64,000 bases of DNA from Phlyctochytrium arcticum (GCA_025602905.1 JAHLKI010000016.1:248001-312000), one strand, 5' to 3'; counted from the first letter of the stretch, positions 47,094-57,505 are shown. Translations and numbers: made by a program. Notes: generated from the sequence alone by a model not told the origin.

Positions 47094-48539
47094 ATGACTG
47101 AAGACAACAGATCACATCAACGACACGTCCCTGCTCGTCCCCCGGTCCCAGAGCCCTGTTATACACTGATAGGCACCCAATTCTCCTACTACACCGCCAA
47201 ACTCCGGGCCTATCTGATTCACAAGGGCCTCCCCTTCCAGGAACTCCTGCCCTCCGGCAATATCTATGCTGATGTCATTATTCCCCGAACGGGGGCGGCC
47301 ATGATCCCCGTCTTAGTCTCGCCGGATGGCAACCATGTCTGGGGGGATACCAAATGTATTACGGATATGCTGGAAGCCGAATGTCAAGGGCCGTGGATGC
47401 GACCTGACTTGGATCGGCCCCGACAGAGGTTCGTGACGGATTTGTTGGAGATGTATGCGGATGAATGGTTGGTCATGACGGCCCTCCACTACCGATGGAA
47501 TATTGCGGAGCAGAGAAAGTACCTTGAGTGGGAGTTTGGACGGAGCACTGGCAAAACTGGATCAGAGGACGAAACTATTGCCAGAGGAAAGAAAGTATGT
47601 GCTGACAATCGAATGTCCCAAATACTTGACACCTACTCATGTTTTCTTGTGCTGTAGCTGACAGAACGATTTCAAGCATACTTACCAGTCGTCGGTGTAA
47701 CTCCCGCAACCATGTCGCCTATCGCTAGCCAGACCCGCCAGTTATTGGGTGACTTGCGATCACACTTGGAAAATCATGAGTATATTCTGGGAGACAGGGC
47801 AACAATGGCCGACTTTGCCATTATTGGGCCCCTCTATGGGCACCTTCTCATGTGAGTTCATGGATCCCAGTCGCTATTTAACTGCTTCGCATACTAAATG
47901 TGTGGTACTTGTAGTGACCCGGCAACGGCTCATTTCGTGCGAATCCATTCTCCTTCAGTGGCTAATTATGTAGAAAGGGCGGCCGGTTACTTGCCCTCTG
48001 AAGGCGGCAGAGACCGCCCTGTTGGTTTGACCGTTGACAAAACTTCGGGCCGTATCACAATCCAGTACGCCATCAAGGAACATGATGTTCTTCCGGACGA
48101 TCAAGTCCCAGCAACGCTTCTTCCCCTTTTGGATCCCATTTTTCGAGATATGCTTCCTTACCTACTCGATGCTACTGCCGAAGTCCGAAATTGGCTTGAT
48201 CAAAATCCGAGCACTGTCGAGCTACCCCGATCAGTAGGCGTGACAAAGTTTCGACTCTGGAATGACCAAGTCGGAGAATGGGTGGAAGAGGAGCGCCAAT
48301 GTCTGACCCATACAGTCTGGATGGCCAAGAGGATGATCAACTCTTTCAACGGGATGACCAAACAAGGCCAACAGTCTGTAATTGATTTGATCCAATCCAT
48401 CCCCAAACAGATGGCATGGCAAAACGATGATTATGTGAGCGGCTTCTTGAAATTGCGCGAGGGCGTCGATGCTTGTGCTATCAAGGCCAAAGGAGCTCTA
48501 GTGGTGCGCGACACATCAGGGCCACGATTGCACTTGTGA
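47094..48539 (+). CDS. Glutathione S-transferase-like protein with C-terminal extension
   Basis: Exons 47094-47594, 47658-47851 and 47915-48539 join in phase to 439 aa. Residues ~18-95 look like a thioredoxin-fold GST N-domain (YTLIGTQFSYYTAKLRAYL, the cis-Pro segment MIPVLVSPDG and GDTKCITDMLE). Residues ~105-250 resemble the helical GST C-domain (LGDRATMADFAIIGPLYGHLL is the typical N-cap/hydrophobic staple motif). About 190 further residues follow, beyond a normal ~220-aa GST, containing LDQNPSTVELPRSVGV and MTKQGQQSVIDL. The extension's function is unknown. The catalytic Ser/Cys/Tyr is not certain, so enzymatic activity is inference. Confidence 0.8.
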
Positions 48540-48622
48540 GAAATGATTGATGATAGTGGTTTGGATATTTAAATAGTGGTCGTTTACATATGTAGAAAGG
48601 GTTGTATGTAGGAATAGACGGT

Positions 48623-49051
48623 TCATTTCGCTTTTGCTAGAGGATTCAAGATGTTAATCATTCATGAGCATTACGAATATCCCAACAATCCACCTACCTT
48701 CCGTGAACAGAACGTGCTTGTTGACTAGCCAGAGATGAAAAAAGCGTCAGGAACAAATAAAGCCGATACGAAAAATCTTGAGCGGCTTTTACCTATTGGG
48801 TCATGCTTCATGAGCGCCAACTTGGGCAATGCCCTCCGCCTTGTTGTGACATAGAAGAACCCAGTCCCTGCTGTGCTGACCAGCTTCATGACAATCGTTC
48901 TGGAATAGCACGGTCAGTCAGTGGTTTGTTTTGGAAGACTGGCATTGATGTGACTTACCGAGCCTTTGCTTTCTTGCTCACTAAAGTGAGAATAGGGGGC
49001 CTTTTAGTAACGAGTCTGCTGCTGATGGAGGGGAGTCAAAAGGTCACTTAC
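48623..49051 (-). CDS. Mitochondrial ribosomal protein bL33m
   Basis: A small protein of the mitochondrial large ribosomal subunit. Five pieces (49051, 48959-48980, 48793-48899, 48698-48724, 48623-48636) join in phase to 56 aa: MSKKAKARTIVMKLVSTAG, then TGFFYVTTRRR, LMKHDPIVNKHVLFTEAKAK. The TGFFY, YDP-like KHDP and KHVLF motifs are those of bL33. Every intron has GT...AG ends. The initiator ATG is itself interrupted: its A is the last base of the upstream 5'UTR exon and TG starts the next exon after a 70-nt intron ending CACTTTAG. No extra presequence is seen, as in fungal Mrpl39, whose basic N-terminus serves for import. Confidence 0.9.
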
Positions 49052-49450
49052 TTTTGGTTGGTTGTTCTGGGTTGTCCTTGTTTGCGGATTTTGCAAGAGC
49101 TTTTGGCGGTTTCGTAACTTCAAACTTTCGTTGTCAGATCCACGACGTGACTAAGCCACCATTGATTTCCGAAATTTCCCTGGGAAAATCTGTTTGATAA
49201 AATTGGATGCCAACTTTGCAGCTGTGGGCGGATAGAAATGGGAAATGGAAATAAAAATGTCTTGATCCCAAGCTTCCGAGGAAGTTTGAAAACAGAGAGT
49301 GATATCAGTATGTACATTACAAAGGAGAGGAGTAATGAAACTACCAGAATGCAATACGCCGAAAACAAAGCAAAAGAAATAGCAAAGGTAGATCAAGATA
49401 CGAAAAAAAGGGAGAAAAACACGAACGGGTAATAAAAGGTAACGAGTCCT
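49052..49450. other. Intergenic region upstream of bL33m
   Basis: This carries the bL33m 5'UTR exon and presumed promoter (minus strand) and the 3' flank of the MATE-type gene. No other gene seen. Confidence 0.5.
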
Positions 49451-51212
49451 CTACAAGCTAGCAAATCCCCGAGCCCATTTCGGTTGGAACGGCCGCTTAT
49501 GTCTCAAATGCCAAGCCCAAACACCCACAGCGCCAATAGTCACAAAGAATCCCAACACCAACGACCCTCCAAAAACGATCGAATGATACGTCCAGGCATT
49601 TTCGACCGGTACATCCTTGACTGCAAAAAAGATACACCAAGGGAGGACCCAGAATATATTTGTAGCCAGAGAATTAGCAAACCAGAGGTCGACGCGCGTG
49701 GCCAGTAGGATGGACGCCAGCGGCATGGATGCAGTGAATAAGACGTAGGTCCAGTCCAGGGAGCGAAACATGCGGGTGGCCAGATCTGCGACGGCCTCGT
49801 CGTTCGACAGGAAATAGGCGTAAGATCGAACCGGACCAACGGAGAGAGTAATGGCCAGGATCGTTTCGAGAATGAGAATGATGATAAGAGCAATGATGGC
49901 TGGTCTTGCAAGATCTAACATAACAAAGTCAGGAAAGCTCTTCTATTCTGCAAATCAATGCGTCACAGACTTACCAATAATATCTCTATAGGATGGATGG
50001 GCTGATGTTGGGGCGGCTGCTGGAGACTCGGCTGAGGGTAAAGTTTCTTGCGTTTCTAAATCCACTTGAGGGGCTCTCTTTCGGACTGACGAAGTACGCT
50101 CAATGTCAACGCGCTGCGTCTCTTCAGCTTCCTCTTCCGAAATGGTGTGATTTTCTTCCAGCACGGAACTCTCGCTACCACTGTCCTTGTGGTGAAGAGC
50201 GTCCTTACGCCATGATTTCGGATCGCCAAATCGTTCGCAAAACGTGCCCCACCGATGGCCCATCATAACTACGCTCGTCTGATCAATGGCCAGCGCAGGC
50301 ACCATAATCAATCCCCATCGGATGGTATTGAAAACACCGAATGCTGTCGCATACTGCGAGCCCAGCTGCACAATTCCATTGGTAAGCCATAAGTAAAGAC
50401 CGTTGCGGAGGGCCGTTTCAGTGATCGTGAATTTGGCGGGGCGTAAAAGAATGGATAGCGAGCGAAAGGTCGGACGCGGAAAGGTGGTTTCTCGGGGCAT
50501 GATTTTGCGGACAGAGTAGGCAAGATAGATCAAACCAGCCAAAGCACCTAGGGCATCGGAACCCAACCGGATAGCTGCTTGCGTATTGACTGTGGGAGTC
50601 GTATCGCCCACTCGGAATGTTGACAAAAATACAAGATCAAGAATAATGTTGAGAATGGTTTTGCAGAGACTAATGACCACTGGCACGTCCGGACGGTCGA
50701 GAGAGCGGGTTGCGGCTTCAACTGCGTACTGAATCACTCCGAACCAAGTCGAGAAACTTGAAATGCGGATATAATTCATCGAAGATGCCCGGACCTATTG
50801 CAACGTACATTGATTAGTATATGCCATCATGGAAGGTAGTAGTGGGTGGGTTTACCTCGATTGGAACAAATGCACTAGCAAATCCAGGAGCGGCTAATGC
50901 CAGTATCACGGACAAAATCAGACCCGCCAAGCCCTGGCCAGCAATCAATGTTGATGTCAATTCTAAACGTTCACCGATAGGTCTTCTCAGATCTCCTACA
51001 ACGGCATAGGCGACTCTCGAAAGTCCTTCATTGACAATTTCTGTGAGGATGGACATGTATGTCCAAGCATCCGTGACAACGACGACTGAAGCATCGATTT
51101 GGGCAATCCAAAGTTTGGAAAGGGTGCTATATATTGCTGGGATGATGAAGGCCACGAGGTTGAAGAGCAGGGCCCCCGCAAAAGTGCTGCGGGAAGGAAA
51201 TCTGACCTTCAT
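49451..51212 (-). CDS. MATE-type multidrug/toxin extrusion transporter
   Basis: A polytopic membrane protein. Exons 50856-51212, 49975-50794 and 49451-49914 join in phase to 546 aa. About ten to twelve hydrophobic segments are visible, for example GALLFNLVAFIIPAIYSTL, TLIAGQGLAGLILSVILALA, VISLCKTILNIILDLVFL and IIALIIILILETILAI. The pairing of an N-terminal half with a conserved helix-loop (SILTEIVNEGLSRVAYAVVGD) and the segment RSLDRPDVPVVISLCKTILNIILD, a pattern seen after the seventh helix of MATE proteins, supports the family. A 90-residue charged loop (SESSVLEENHTISEEEAEET) lies before the last helices. MATE proteins usually exchange protons or sodium for cationic drugs; the substrate here is unknown. 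Confidence 0.72.
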
Positions 51213-51562
51213 GTTGCGGAATGTCTTGGTGCTGGCGGGAGGGATCTTGCACCTGCCCCATTTTATATACGCCGGCGACCTGGCAAAAACTCCAAAAACT
51301 CCGACCCCTCATCTGCCCAAAAAAGGCGTGTTTGTGTACCCTTGCGGTCAAGGTTGGAGCCTCTGGCCATGCGCAAGCCATTTCCCATGTGAGAACACGC
51401 TGCGGAGACGCGTTCTGTGGGAAAATGTTCAAATGGAGAGTCATTCTGAACATCAGCGAGGTATAAGTGTGAAAGATGATATGTACATGAGATACGTTGT
51501 GTCAAAGGAAATAGAATTGTAAGAGCAAGACATAAATATTAGCTATTAAAAAAAGTGTCTTA
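51213..51562. other. No gene seen
   Basis: 350 bp between the start of the MATE-type gene and the end of the next minus-strand gene. No additional coding frame is supported. Confidence 0.5.
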
Positions 51563-52949
51563 TTAGACTTGCAGCTCACTGTGGCGACTCTCAGGCGTGC
51601 CAGCCCCTCGTGGGGACGGGCTCGTTCCGGCACCCGGTCGGTTTCCAAAGGAATACCGTGGGACTTGACCTTGGCCACCGTGCCCAGTCACGAGTTCTGA
51701 AGGGATGCTGTTTTCACGATGGGAGACATCAGAGAGCGACATCCGGGGCACCTCGACGATTTCGCCACTGGTCCTGCGCTGCATTTCCGGAGGTGTCAGC
51801 CGAGTGGACGATGCGGCGTGGGTAGGTAACCTCCCGTCGGCATCGGGATGTATGGGGCCTCTACCGGTCGCCCCCATCATGAGCACCTTGGGACCTTCAA
51901 TGTCCTCCAGCACAGTGTGTCCATTGTAATCGATCCAGCGAATAAATTTGCCCCACCAGCGATGGTTGCCAATCTCGTCAATCTCAATAGCCAGTCGAAA
52001 CAGCCACCTGAATTGGGCGTGAGGACAGTTGCGGAAAAGGTAAATGACAGAAACACGTACCAAATCAGAAATGTAAAGACGAACGCGGCCAGCACGTCGA
52101 CAGTGTAATGGTAGGCTGTGGCACGAAGGTTCAAAAGAAGATAGGTTTGATAATAAAGGAAACAAAGACTTACTGCTGAAAATGAGCGTCAACATGCCAA
52201 AGATGTTGAAGAGCAACACTGGGATAGTGAAAATAAAGTACCGGCAGTGATGCCAGTAGATGAGCATGCAGGAGGCAAAGACTATAGTGTGCCCGGAATA
52301 GAAGGTATCACCACAATCCACCCGCTTTCCCGAAAACAGCAACCAAGTATCATAACCAAAGCTGGAGTAGTCGACCGGGGTAAAGCATTCTCGCCATGGA
52401 GCAGGAAAGTTTGTGAGCATGATGTACGGGACTCGGCCGAGATACAGGCTGCCTACGATAAAGAGGGCCCGGCGGACAATGGTGCAAGCCGCAATCCCTC
52501 GGGTGACGGCAAACAAGACCAGCTAAATCCCGGTTAGCTATGCAAATCATGTACCAGATCTAACACAAATCATACCAGTCCCCCAGCGATAACCACACAG
52601 GTATCGGGCAAACTTTGCGGCAGCTTTCTCTTGTACCAATCGTCCGTCGCATCCATAAGGGGATCTGGAGCCACATAGCGTTCATTTGGCGGTTTATTTG
52701 TATTAGTATTCTATTTGAAACCGTGAGCGATCGGCTGCTGTATGAATATCCCAATGGACATACCTGCCGATCTGCAAAGGCATTGGCGACAGCGACCAGG
52801 TAAATGCAGATCACAAAGTAAGCCAGGACCCCCAAGAGCATGAGGATATCCCGCTTGTCCCGCCAGAGCTTGAGCCACGGCTTGAGTCTCCGCTCCCATA
52901 GTCCTCCCCATCTCGACGTTCCCGTCCCGGCGGCGGCGGGCATAGTCAT
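51563..52949 (-). CDS. Sphingomyelin-synthase-like (PAP2_C) membrane enzyme
   Basis: SMS-family enzymes move a phospho-headgroup from a phospholipid to ceramide in Golgi or plasma membrane. Exons 52764-52949, 52576-52710, 52174-52522, 52055-52115 and 51563-52007 join in phase to 391 aa. Six hydrophobic segments are visible. The catalytic motifs are diagnostic: CGDTFYSGHT (D3-type) and, after splicing, TYHYTVDVLAAF (D4-type), which supply the His-His-Asp triad. NKPPNERYVAPDPL before the second helix is also typical of the family. A ~130-residue Ser/Pro/Arg-rich cytosolic tail follows. Fungi normally use Aur1 (inositol phosphorylceramide synthase), so an SMS-type enzyme is notable. Headgroup specificity cannot be read from sequence. 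Confidence 0.88.
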
Positions 52950-53090
52950 TCACTTGCCCAAAAGATCTCTTTAGATCTCGGGCCTGATCTAATTTCTAAT
53001 TGTACTTTTGGGAAATCCCCGCGAGGATTTTATACGCCTCGGTATCAGGACGAACTTTGTGCTGCGGAAATAGAGCTGTGCGCCGCTGGT

Positions 53091-53184
53091 ATAGACTTCA
53101 TAAATTCGTCCATCCTTGGACAGATTTCGCTCTGCAGATAGACTTCCTAAATTCGTCCATCCTTGGACAGATTTCGCTCTGCAG
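53091..53184 (+). repeat. 47-bp direct tandem repeat at DIRS left end
   Basis: Two units, 53091-53137 and 53138-53184, each starting ATAGACTTC and ending TTCGCTCTGCAG, differ at one base (CATAAA versus CCTAAA). The internal complementary region holds only one unit, in the CATAAA form. Confidence 0.95.
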
Positions 53185-53315
53185 AAGGCCCGGTGTCAGT
53201 GATTATGCCGTTCCCACGGCAGCGAGTCTCTGTTGGTGTAATCTAATATAACTATAAATGCTATAGAAAAGACTATAATAGTGTCCCGTTCACCCTCCCG
53301 TTTCCCTTTGCCGTT
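53185..53315 (+). repeat. DIRS left inverted terminal repeat
   Basis: Begins AAGGCCCGGTG and ends CCCTTTGCCGTT. It matches the reverse complement of 57566-57697 except for about four bases. Confidence 0.93.
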
Positions 53316-53395
53316 TTCAGAGCAGCGAGTCTGGCAACATCGACAAGCTCTAACACAAAACTGACTACGACCCATCAACTAAACAACCTTCACCT

Positions 53396-54397
53396 ATGGC
53401 TGAAAATGCTCCTACTCAAACTAACGAAGTCGAGGCCTTGCACAATACGCTGGCAGGCCTCGGGATCTCAGTGGACGCCCTGCGTACGATCATGGCTCCC
53501 CAACAGAATACCAACACTCCTCCCAAGAAAGCTAAGTATAGACTCAATCCTTGGGACTCGGAGAATGACGACGACTCCGATGGTTCTAGCTCAGACGAAG
53601 AACCATCTACCCACGCCGCCGAAGCCTTTAAAGCTGGACAATGGGATCTACCCGAAGAAACTCGCAAGAGCCTGGCTCCCGACGACGAAAGCGACGCCCG
53701 CCTTTCTCGCTACTACACTCGGCGTATTTTGCGTAAACAACGAGAACCTCGAGGAGGCTTCTGCAAGTCAGCCGAGCTCGATCCAGCCCTTGCAGATCTC
53801 AAAGGGAAACGCGTTGAACATACAGTGGGCGAGCTCGACAAGCAGTATGCGGATACAGAACGAGATTTCGGAGTCACCGCACGTAACGAAGCAATCCTCC
53901 TCTGGAAAGCTAACACGCTCGTCAAATTCCTCAAAGACAGTCGAGAGACCGGAGAACCTCTCGATGGCGACCAATTACTCACTAGGGCAGAAGACTTGGC
54001 CCGTTCGTTGGAACACCAAGTCACTTACACAGCGCACCTCAAAGCCACCACCCGCTTCAAGCGCCGCAAAGCGTTCATCTCCGGAGCTACGATGCCCGCC
54101 GAAATCAAAGACGCAGGAGACAAAGAGCCGCTCCACAACCGTTGGCTTTTTGGCGACGACCTGGTCCAAACCTGGCGCCAAGCAAACGAGAGACGGAACA
54201 CACAACAGGTTCTCTCCCTCGCTGCCAATCGAAACCGTGCGCCTACCGATGCTAGACGCCCGCAGCAACCACACCGACCCCGTGGAGGATATCGAGGTCA
54301 GGGAAACGACAGGGGCCGCGGCCGGGGCCGTGGCCAAACCAACCAACAGTACCAAAGCACCAACCAATTCCAGAACGGGAACCCGACAGCCAATTGA
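53396..54397 (+). CDS. DIRS ORF1, gag-like protein (333 aa)
   Basis: First ORF of the retroelement, presumed to bind element RNA and form particles. An acidic Ser/Asp-rich segment (about residues 60-75) precedes a helical region (LARSLEHQVTYTAHLKATTR). The C-terminus is RGG/Gly-Arg-rich (RPRGGYRGQGNDRGRGRG) and then Gln/Asn-rich, a usual RNA-binding composition in place of a zinc knuckle. The ATG at 53396 follows an A/C-rich leader and the left terminal repeat. The stop (54395-54397) coincides with the beginning of the RT frame. Confidence 0.85.
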   Translation: MAENAPTQTNEVEALHNTLAGLGISVDALRTIMAPQQNTNTPPKKAKYRLNPWDSENDDDSDGSSSDEEPSTHAAEAFKAGQWDLPEETRKSLAPDDESDARLSRYYTRRILRKQREPRGGFCKSAELDPALADLKGKRVEHTVGELDKQYADTERDFGVTARNEAILLWKANTLVKFLKDSRETGEPLDGDQLLTRAEDLARSLEHQVTYTAHLKATTRFKRRKAFISGATMPAEIKDAGDKEPLHNRWLFGDDLVQTWRQANERRNTQQVLSLAANRNRAPTDARRPQQPHRPRGGYRGQGNDRGRGRGRGQTNQQYQSTNQFQNGNPTAN

Positions 54398-56517
54398 TAG
54401 CCACACTGGAACGAGCGACTTCGCAAGGGGCGAAGCGATGGCCGCTCAGACCAGAGCTGACCCCACGGGGGACACAGCGGTGCTGGCAGCAATGGCAGGA
54501 CAGCGGAGTTGCCCCTTGGGCCAGCAGGATGATTCGGGAGGGAGTGTCAATCGAAATTCCACCCCATACAAAGATTCGCTCACGCTCACAAAAGTTTCGT
54601 CTGGCAATGAACGATCAAATGATTCTCGACAACCAGATCAAGGAGTGGCTGGACACGAAGGCAATAGTGGAGATCCAAGACCCCGAGGAGCGACCGCAAT
54701 GCACTCTCTCAAACTTGTTCGTAGTGCACCAGCCGAACGGGAAAGCACGTCCGTGCTTGGATGTCCGACACGTGAATGCGCACATCCCATACAATCACTT
54801 CAAGATGGAAGGAATGTCTACCCTTCGGGGTTTGATCCGCCCGGGGGACAAGATGGTCAAATTGGACTTGAAGGACGCTTACAATGCCCTCGCCCTTCAC
54901 GCAGCTGCTCGTCGGTTCGTGTCGTTCGAGCGGGGAAAGATCTACCAATTCTGCGTTTTACCGTTCGGACTGAGCAACGCACCGCGGATATTCTCCAAGC
55001 TGATGCGAGCAGCACTGACACCCCTGCGCGAGAAGGGGATCCGCCTAGTGTTTTACCTCGACGACATACTGATACTCGGACGGACCAAGGAGGAAACAAC
55101 GACGGCACTCGAGGAGGTGACGTCACAGCTGTTGCGGTTGGGTTTCACCATCAACCTGGCCAAATCGGTTCTACAACCAACCGAGACCATCCAATTCCTC
55201 GGATTCCAGGTCAACTCGAGGAATATGACGTTGACGCTGCCCAAAGACAAGGTCCGGTCCATCCGGAGAATGACCGACCAAGCAATTCTAAACCAGGAAA
55301 TGACGGTCCGCCGCCTGGCGTCGCTGATTGGGGTGCTCAACAGTACGGCGCAGGCGGTCCGCCCCGCGCTGCTCCAGCTCCGTCACTTGCAACGGGAGCA
55401 GAATCGTGGCTTACGGAAAGAGGGCCGCTGGGACGCGTCGATACTACTGAGCAAAGAGGCTCTCACGGAACTAACGTGGTGGCGCGATTCACTACGGACT
55501 TGGAACGGAGAATGCATCATTCCACAGGCGACGGACGAGACGCTGACAACTACGACCGACGCGTCCAGTCGCGCATGGGGATTCACCAATTCCACGAACC
55601 AGGAGACCAGCGGATTTTGGTCGATATGGGAGCGCCAACAGAGTTCGAACTACCGAGAGCTGAAGACAATCTTGTTCGCGCTACAGATTCACCGGGAACA
55701 ATGGCGCGGAAAAACAGTCCGTCTGAGAACAGACAACACGACGGCGCTAGCGTACGTCAACAACCAAGGGGGTACCCGGTCCCCGCTCTTACTAGGCATT
55801 GCGAAACAGATCGGCACGATCTGCATGGAACGGAACATTCGACTGATAGCTCAGTTCATTCCCGGGAAGGAGAACGTTCACGCGGATCGCTTGAGTCGAA
55901 TAACTTGGGACAGGAACGCATGGCAACTCCACCCTGTCGCATTCCAGACGATTCAAGCAGTATACGGAACTCGAACGATCGATCTTTTTGCCGACCGCCT
56001 GAACCGCCAGTGTCCCCGATTCTTCAGCTGGCGCCCAGATCCGGAAGCGGAAGGCACGGACGCCCTGGCCCAGAAATGGCCAACTACGGGAGCGTACGCC
56101 AATCCACCGTGGATCCTCATCCCGGACGTCCTCCGTATTCTCCAACAACAACGCGTGCGGGAACTGGTACTGATAACTCCCCGCTGGCCGGGCCAGGCGT
56201 GGTGGCCGGAGCTCTTGCGCCTGAGCGTAGCGCCGCCCCTAGTGATCAAGGCTCACCACAGCTTGTTCCGACCGGTACAACAGGGATTCGCACAAGGAGT
56301 GGGTCCCGCCAGTTGGGACTCCGTCGCATGGAACTTATCCGGGCGGCCAAATTACACGAGGGCCTCTCGCCCGCCGCCGCAGCCCTTCTCTCAGAGGAGG
56401 TTAGGCCAAAGACTAGACGGAACAAGGACTCGAATTGGGGCAAATACAGTGCTTGGTGCCTCGAGAAGGGGCACGATCCAAGCAAATACGATGTCCCTGT
56501 CGCGGTCAATTTCTTGA
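54394..56517 (+). CDS. DIRS ORF2, reverse transcriptase/RNase H
   Basis: Copies element RNA to DNA. The coordinates mark the open frame starting at a TTG that overlaps the ORF1 stop; translation may instead use re-initiation or frameshifting. The RT fold shows SNLFVVHQPNGKARPCLDVR, LDLKDAYNALAL, FCVLPFGLSNAP and the catalytic YLDDIL (about residue 221). RNase H follows with TDASSRAWG (about 389), YRELKTI, RTDNTTALAY and HADRLSR, giving the acidic active-site residues. The last part (IDLFADRLNRQCPRFFSW, then ALAQKWPTTGAYANPP) is the conserved C-terminal region seen in DIRS polyproteins. It overlaps the recombinase ORF by ~190 nt in another frame. Confidence 0.92.
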   Translation: MIATLERATSQGAKRWPLRPELTPRGTQRCWQQWQDSGVAPWASRMIREGVSIEIPPHTKIRSRSQKFRLAMNDQMILDNQIKEWLDTKAIVEIQDPEERPQCTLSNLFVVHQPNGKARPCLDVRHVNAHIPYNHFKMEGMSTLRGLIRPGDKMVKLDLKDAYNALALHAAARRFVSFERGKIYQFCVLPFGLSNAPRIFSKLMRAALTPLREKGIRLVFYLDDILILGRTKEETTTALEEVTSQLLRLGFTINLAKSVLQPTETIQFLGFQVNSRNMTLTLPKDKVRSIRRMTDQAILNQEMTVRRLASLIGVLNSTAQAVRPALLQLRHLQREQNRGLRKEGRWDASILLSKEALTELTWWRDSLRTWNGECIIPQATDETLTTTTDASSRAWGFTNSTNQETSGFWSIWERQQSSNYRELKTILFALQIHREQWRGKTVRLRTDNTTALAYVNNQGGTRSPLLLGIAKQIGTICMERNIRLIAQFIPGKENVHADRLSRITWDRNAWQLHPVAFQTIQAVYGTRTIDLFADRLNRQCPRFFSWRPDPEAEGTDALAQKWPTTGAYANPPWILIPDVLRILQQQRVRELVLITPRWPGQAWWPELLRLSVAPPLVIKAHHSLFRPVQQGFAQGVGPASWDSVAWNLSGRPNYTRASRPPPQPFSQRRLGQRLDGTRTRIGANTVLGASRRGTIQANTMSLSRSIS

Positions 56518-57404
56518 TGGATATGGCGAATACGCACACATTCAACTCCCTGCGTAACTACTCGAGCACCATATCCTCTACCTGGCTGCGTCTTCACCCG
56601 ACGCGACCGCAGCTGGGGCGGACGCCCACCATGACCGATCTCCCACGCCGACTACAGGATCGAACCGCGCGCCCGCGGCTTCCTCCGCCAACTTGGGACC
56701 CCATGATAATTTTGGACCACTTGCGGACTTCACCACTACCACAAGACTTACCGCTGGATGTATTGACAAAACGGACAGCGTTTTTAGTGAGTCTTTGCTC
56801 ACTGTGGCGCCCACGATCGGACGTGGCAAGGATTTTGTATGAGGGGATGCGCTTTCAACCGCGCAACAAAATTCGAGCCACATCGGAGCCTGATTGGAGG
56901 ACGTGGCCGTTAGACGAGGCCTTAGAGGGGGTCCATTTTCAAGCATTTAAGGCGAAAGAAGGACTCGAGAAACGACGCTACTTGCGCGCGTGGCCGGCGG
57001 ATATTCGGATATGCCCGGTACACCACCTATTCCTCCTTCTCCGTCGTACTGAGGACCGCCGCCCGACACCCCATCCGACCTCGCACATTTTCTTGATTAC
57101 TCGGGCCCCATACCGGGAAGCCTCCGGAGACACAATTGCCAACTGGATTCGAGAAATTATTGCGGCGCCGCCCCACTCTATCCGCGGGGTATCTTCTTCC
57201 GCCGCATGGCTCCGCGGTGCCGCCATCGATAGGGTGTTTGCCGCGGCAAACTGGAGTGAGCGTAGCCGCACGTTTTACCGTCACTACCTGCGCGAGGTAC
57301 CGCAACACCCACCGGTCCCGCCCCTCAGCCATTCGGGCCGACAGATCGATAAGTCCGGGGATGTGGAACATGCCATTCTGGCCGGATCTACGAACTATCA
57401 CTGA
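56328..57404 (+). CDS. DIRS ORF3, tyrosine recombinase
   Basis: A lambda-integrase-type recombinase that inserts the circular DNA without target duplication. With the ATG at 56328 it is 358 aa. An N-terminal SAM-like domain (WGKYSAWCLEKGHDP) precedes the catalytic domain. The first catalytic Arg lies in SLWRPRSDVARI (about residue 160). The H-x-x-R box is HSIRGVSSSAAWLRG (about 283). The nucleophile Tyr lies in RTFYRHYLR (about 317-320), after the NWSERS motif that precedes it in most DIRS recombinases. The TGA stop (57402-57404) lies inside the internal complementary region. The same frame is open back to an ATG at 53406. Confidence 0.92.
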   Translation: MELIRAAKLHEGLSPAAAALLSEEVRPKTRRNKDSNWGKYSAWCLEKGHDPSKYDVPVAVNFLMDMANTHTFNSLRNYSSTISSTWLRLHPTRPQLGRTPTMTDLPRRLQDRTARPRLPPPTWDPMIILDHLRTSPLPQDLPLDVLTKRTAFLVSLCSLWRPRSDVARILYEGMRFQPRNKIRATSEPDWRTWPLDEALEGVHFQAFKAKEGLEKRRYLRAWPADIRICPVHHLFLLLRRTEDRRPTPHPTSHIFLITRAPYREASGDTIANWIREIIAAPPHSIRGVSSSAAWLRGAAIDRVFAAANWSERSRTFYRHYLREVPQHPPVPPLSHSGRQIDKSGDVEHAILAGSTNYH

Positions 57405-57505
57405 CACCGGGCCTTCTGCAGAGCGAAATCTGTCCAAGGATGGACGAATTTATGAAGTCTATCCGTAAGACGGATGAGCTCTAGGAAGGCCCGGTGGATG
57501 TGATT
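57397..57505 (+). repeat. DIRS internal complementary region
   Basis: 57397-57462 is the reverse complement of the left end (one 47-bp unit plus 53185-53203). 57481-57505 is the perfect reverse complement of the right end (57677-57701). An 18-nt spacer joins them. Such a fused complement of both outer ends is the template thought to complete the termini through a circular intermediate. Confidence 0.93.
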
